A DNA stretch of 6,804 nucleotides from a bacterium (GTDB lineage Bacteria > Chloroflexota > Dormibacteria > UBA8260 > Bog-877), in NCBI GenBank assembly GCA_021802115.1, contig JAKABA010000213.1:1-6804 (forward strand), given 5' to 3'. Under the pieces are notes generated by a model. It did not search any database. It had not been told where the DNA came from and worked only from the letters and a program-made list of their open reading frames with translations. The translations under genes were made by a program, and so were the position numbers. Shown in pieces: positions 5,558 through 6,804 of this stretch; position 1 is the first letter of the stretch; the number at the start of each line of letters is the position of its first letter.

Positions 5558-6592
5558 TCAGTAGAAGACCTGGGCCAGCGTGTAGAGGTCCTCGGGCACC
5601 CGGCGCTGTCCCGCCGCCACCTCAGCCAGCTCTGCGGTGGCGACTCCGTCGCCGCGCTTGACGGGGATGCGCCCAAAGGCCCCGGTCACGGCCAGGTCAT
5701 ATCCGGCGGCTCCGACCCGGGTCGCCCAGATGCGATCGTACGCAGTTGGTGCCCCACCTCTTTGGGTGTAACCCAGGACCGTCACTCGGGTCTCGAAGCC
5801 CGTCTCGGCCTCGATCCCGTCCGCGAGTTGAGGGCCTACTCCTCTGCGACTGAGCAGGAGGTGCCCGAAGGCGTCGCGGGGCCCGGTGTCCACGGTCGCC
5901 TCGGCCAATCCGACGACCTGGGCTCCCTCCGCGACCACCACGATGCTGAAGTCCCGGCCCCGTTCTCGCCGAGATCTGAGGTGAGCAGCGATGCTCTGCA
6001 GGCTGACGGGAAACTCGGGGATGACAATCATGTCGGCGCCGCCCGCGATCCCTCCCATGACCGCGACCCATCCCGTGTCGCGCCCCATAACCTCCACCAC
6101 CATCACTCGATGGTGGGCCGCGGCGGTGGTGTGAAGGCGGTCCAAAGCCTCGGTGACGATGGCCACGGCGCTGTCGAAGCCGATGCAGTACTCGGTCACC
6201 TGGAGGTCGTTGTCCATGGTCTTGGGAACTCCCACGACCGGGAGGCCACGGTCCGAGAGGGCCCGGGCTACTGACAGGGTGTCGTCGCCTCCGATCGCGA
6301 TCAGGGCGTCCAGCCGCTCCTGGCTGAAGTGACCGATCACGGCGGCCATCGCCGCCTGGTCTGCGAGCGGATTGACTCGGGAGGTGCCCAGCATGGTGCC
6401 GCCGACGGCCAGCACCCCGGACACCTGGTGGGGGTCGATGACGCTGAGGCCGTTGTCCTGGACCAGCCCGGCCCACCCGTTGCGCACGCCGACGACCTCG
6501 TTGCCGTCCCCCAGGGCCTTGCGGGCCACCGCCCGGATGGCCGCGTTAAGGCCAGGAGCGTCACCTCCGCCGGTAAGTACCCCAAGCCTCAT
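5558..6592 (-). CDS. pfp: 6-phosphofructokinase, pyrophosphate-dependent type (PPi-PFK)
   Basis: Phosphorylates fructose 6-phosphate to fructose 1,6-bisphosphate in glycolysis; the PPi enzyme is reversible. The 344 residues align with bacterial PFK almost without gaps. The N-terminal phosphate-binding loop is GVLTGGGDAPGLN (4-16), with Arg72 in GTSR. The donor-site motif is GGDDT (101-105), and the catalytic motif PKTMDND (123-129) contains Thr125, Asp127 and Asp129. Fructose-6-phosphate contacts are MGR (169-171), Arg162 and the QRGG motif near the C-terminus. ATP-dependent enzymes have Gly at 104 and 124. Asp104 with Lys124 is the recognised signature of PPi-dependent enzymes, including the actinobacterial group. 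The ATG at 6592 is preferred to the GTG at 6610 because AGGAG lies 6 bases upstream and the protein then begins at the conserved MRLGVLTGG. Donor preference is inferred from sequence only. Confidence 0.93.
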   Translation of the reverse strand: MRLGVLTGGGDAPGLNAAIRAVARKALGDGNEVVGVRNGWAGLVQDNGLSVIDPHQVSGVLAVGGTMLGTSRVNPLADQAAMAAVIGHFSQERLDALIAIGGDDTLSVARALSDRGLPVVGVPKTMDNDLQVTEYCIGFDSAVAIVTEALDRLHTTAAAHHRVMVVEVMGRDTGWVAVMGGIAGGADMIVIPEFPVSLQSIAAHLRSRRERGRDFSIVVVAEGAQVVGLAEATVDTGPRDAFGHLLLSRRGVGPQLADGIEAETGFETRVTVLGYTQRGGAPTAYDRIWATRVGAAGYDLAVTGAFGRIPVKRGDGVATAELAEVAAGQRRVPEDLYTLAQVFY

Positions 6593-6643
6593 GCCAATCT
6601 CCTGAGTCACAGCGCCAGAACCCCCTCCTTCTGAGGATAGCCA

Positions 6644-6694
6644 GCCGGGGCCTCACCCAGGTGGATACACCTGCCGATGGCTGCGGTTACCCCG
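6644..6694 (-). promoter_or_regulatory. Possible structured leader upstream of the phosphofructokinase gene
   Basis: On the minus strand, CGGGG (6694-6690) can pair with CCCCG (6648-6644). They enclose a perfect 6-bp hairpin CAGGTG-TATC-CACCTG (6673-6658) and a short CCG/CGG pair, giving a three-way-junction shape about 50 bases before the start codon. It matches no riboswitch class I recognise. The inner inverted repeat could equally be a protein-binding site. Confidence 0.3.
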
Positions 6695-6722
6695 CTGTGT
6701 CCGGGCGCTGAAGTCGGTCAGC

Positions 6723-6804
6723 ATGGAGTACAGCAAGTCTCGACCCAGCAGAGGAAGTGAGAAGTGGCATCCAGAACAACGGCGGCAGATCGAAGCCAGG
6801 ATCG
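6723..6804 (+). CDS. Possible start of a divergent gene (partial, uncertain)
   Basis: An ATG opens a frame that stays open to the window edge (27 codons: MEYSKSRPSRGSEK, then WHPEQRRQIEARI). It is hydrophilic and plausibly helical, but no good ribosome binding site precedes it. A competing start is the GTG at 6764 (MASRTTAADRSQD), which has GAGGAA 7 bases upstream but poorer third-position GC. Too little sequence remains to assign a family or decide between them. Confidence 0.2.
   Translation, partial: MEYSKSRPSRGSEKWHPEQRRQIEARI

Noticed and set aside
4922..6274. 450-codon open frame on the plus strand, opposite the phosphofructokinase gene
   Set aside because: It lies opposite a phosphofructokinase with all active-site motifs and has low-complexity composition, so it is an antisense artefact.
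1..6804. Searched for CRISPR arrays, tRNAs, insertion sequences and long direct repeats
   Set aside because: No regularly spaced repeats, tRNA-like T-loops, transposase motifs or terminal inverted repeats were seen.

Overview
The window is high-GC bacterial DNA. Every gene that can be supported with confidence lies on the minus strand, so transcription runs from high to low coordinates. The GC content, the GTG starts, the fused two-domain ECF ATPase and the PPi-type phosphofructokinase suggest an actinobacterium or a related high-GC lineage such as Chloroflexota/Dormibacterota. This is inferred from gene content only, because no rRNA or other taxonomic marker is present.

Reading along the minus strand, a phosphofructokinase gene (6592-5558) comes first. 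Its two diagnostic active-site positions, Asp104 and Lys124, point to pyrophosphate rather than ATP as phosphate donor. Next is a small two-helix membrane protein of unknown function (5422-5018). A roughly 440-base gap follows that has no convincing gene but several strong hairpins, a palindrome and an unused ribosome binding site. A 12-helix MFS exporter-like transporter (4575-3379) comes next, and its true start is uncertain. A second gap (3378 to about 2931) has no supportable gene and leads into a regulated operon.

That operon is the main feature. It begins with a clear cobalamin (B12) riboswitch (about 2927-2776). Its expression platform can fold the ribosome binding site of the first gene into a long helix, which implies control of translation. 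The riboswitch is followed by a secreted lipoprotein (2676-2197), the ECF transmembrane coupling protein EcfT (2189-1365), a fused double-ATPase EcfA (1374-37), and the first 13 codons of a very hydrophobic protein (40-1) that is probably the S (substrate-binding) component. The genes are 7 bases apart or overlap by 10 and 4 bases, so they are very likely co-transcribed and translationally coupled.

Together these genes look like a B12-repressed ECF importer for cobalamin, a corrinoid precursor or cobalt. The co-transcribed lipoprotein resembles the C-terminal beta domain of transcobalamin-type proteins and may capture ligand outside the membrane. ECF importers normally have no such partner, which makes this the most interesting part of the window.
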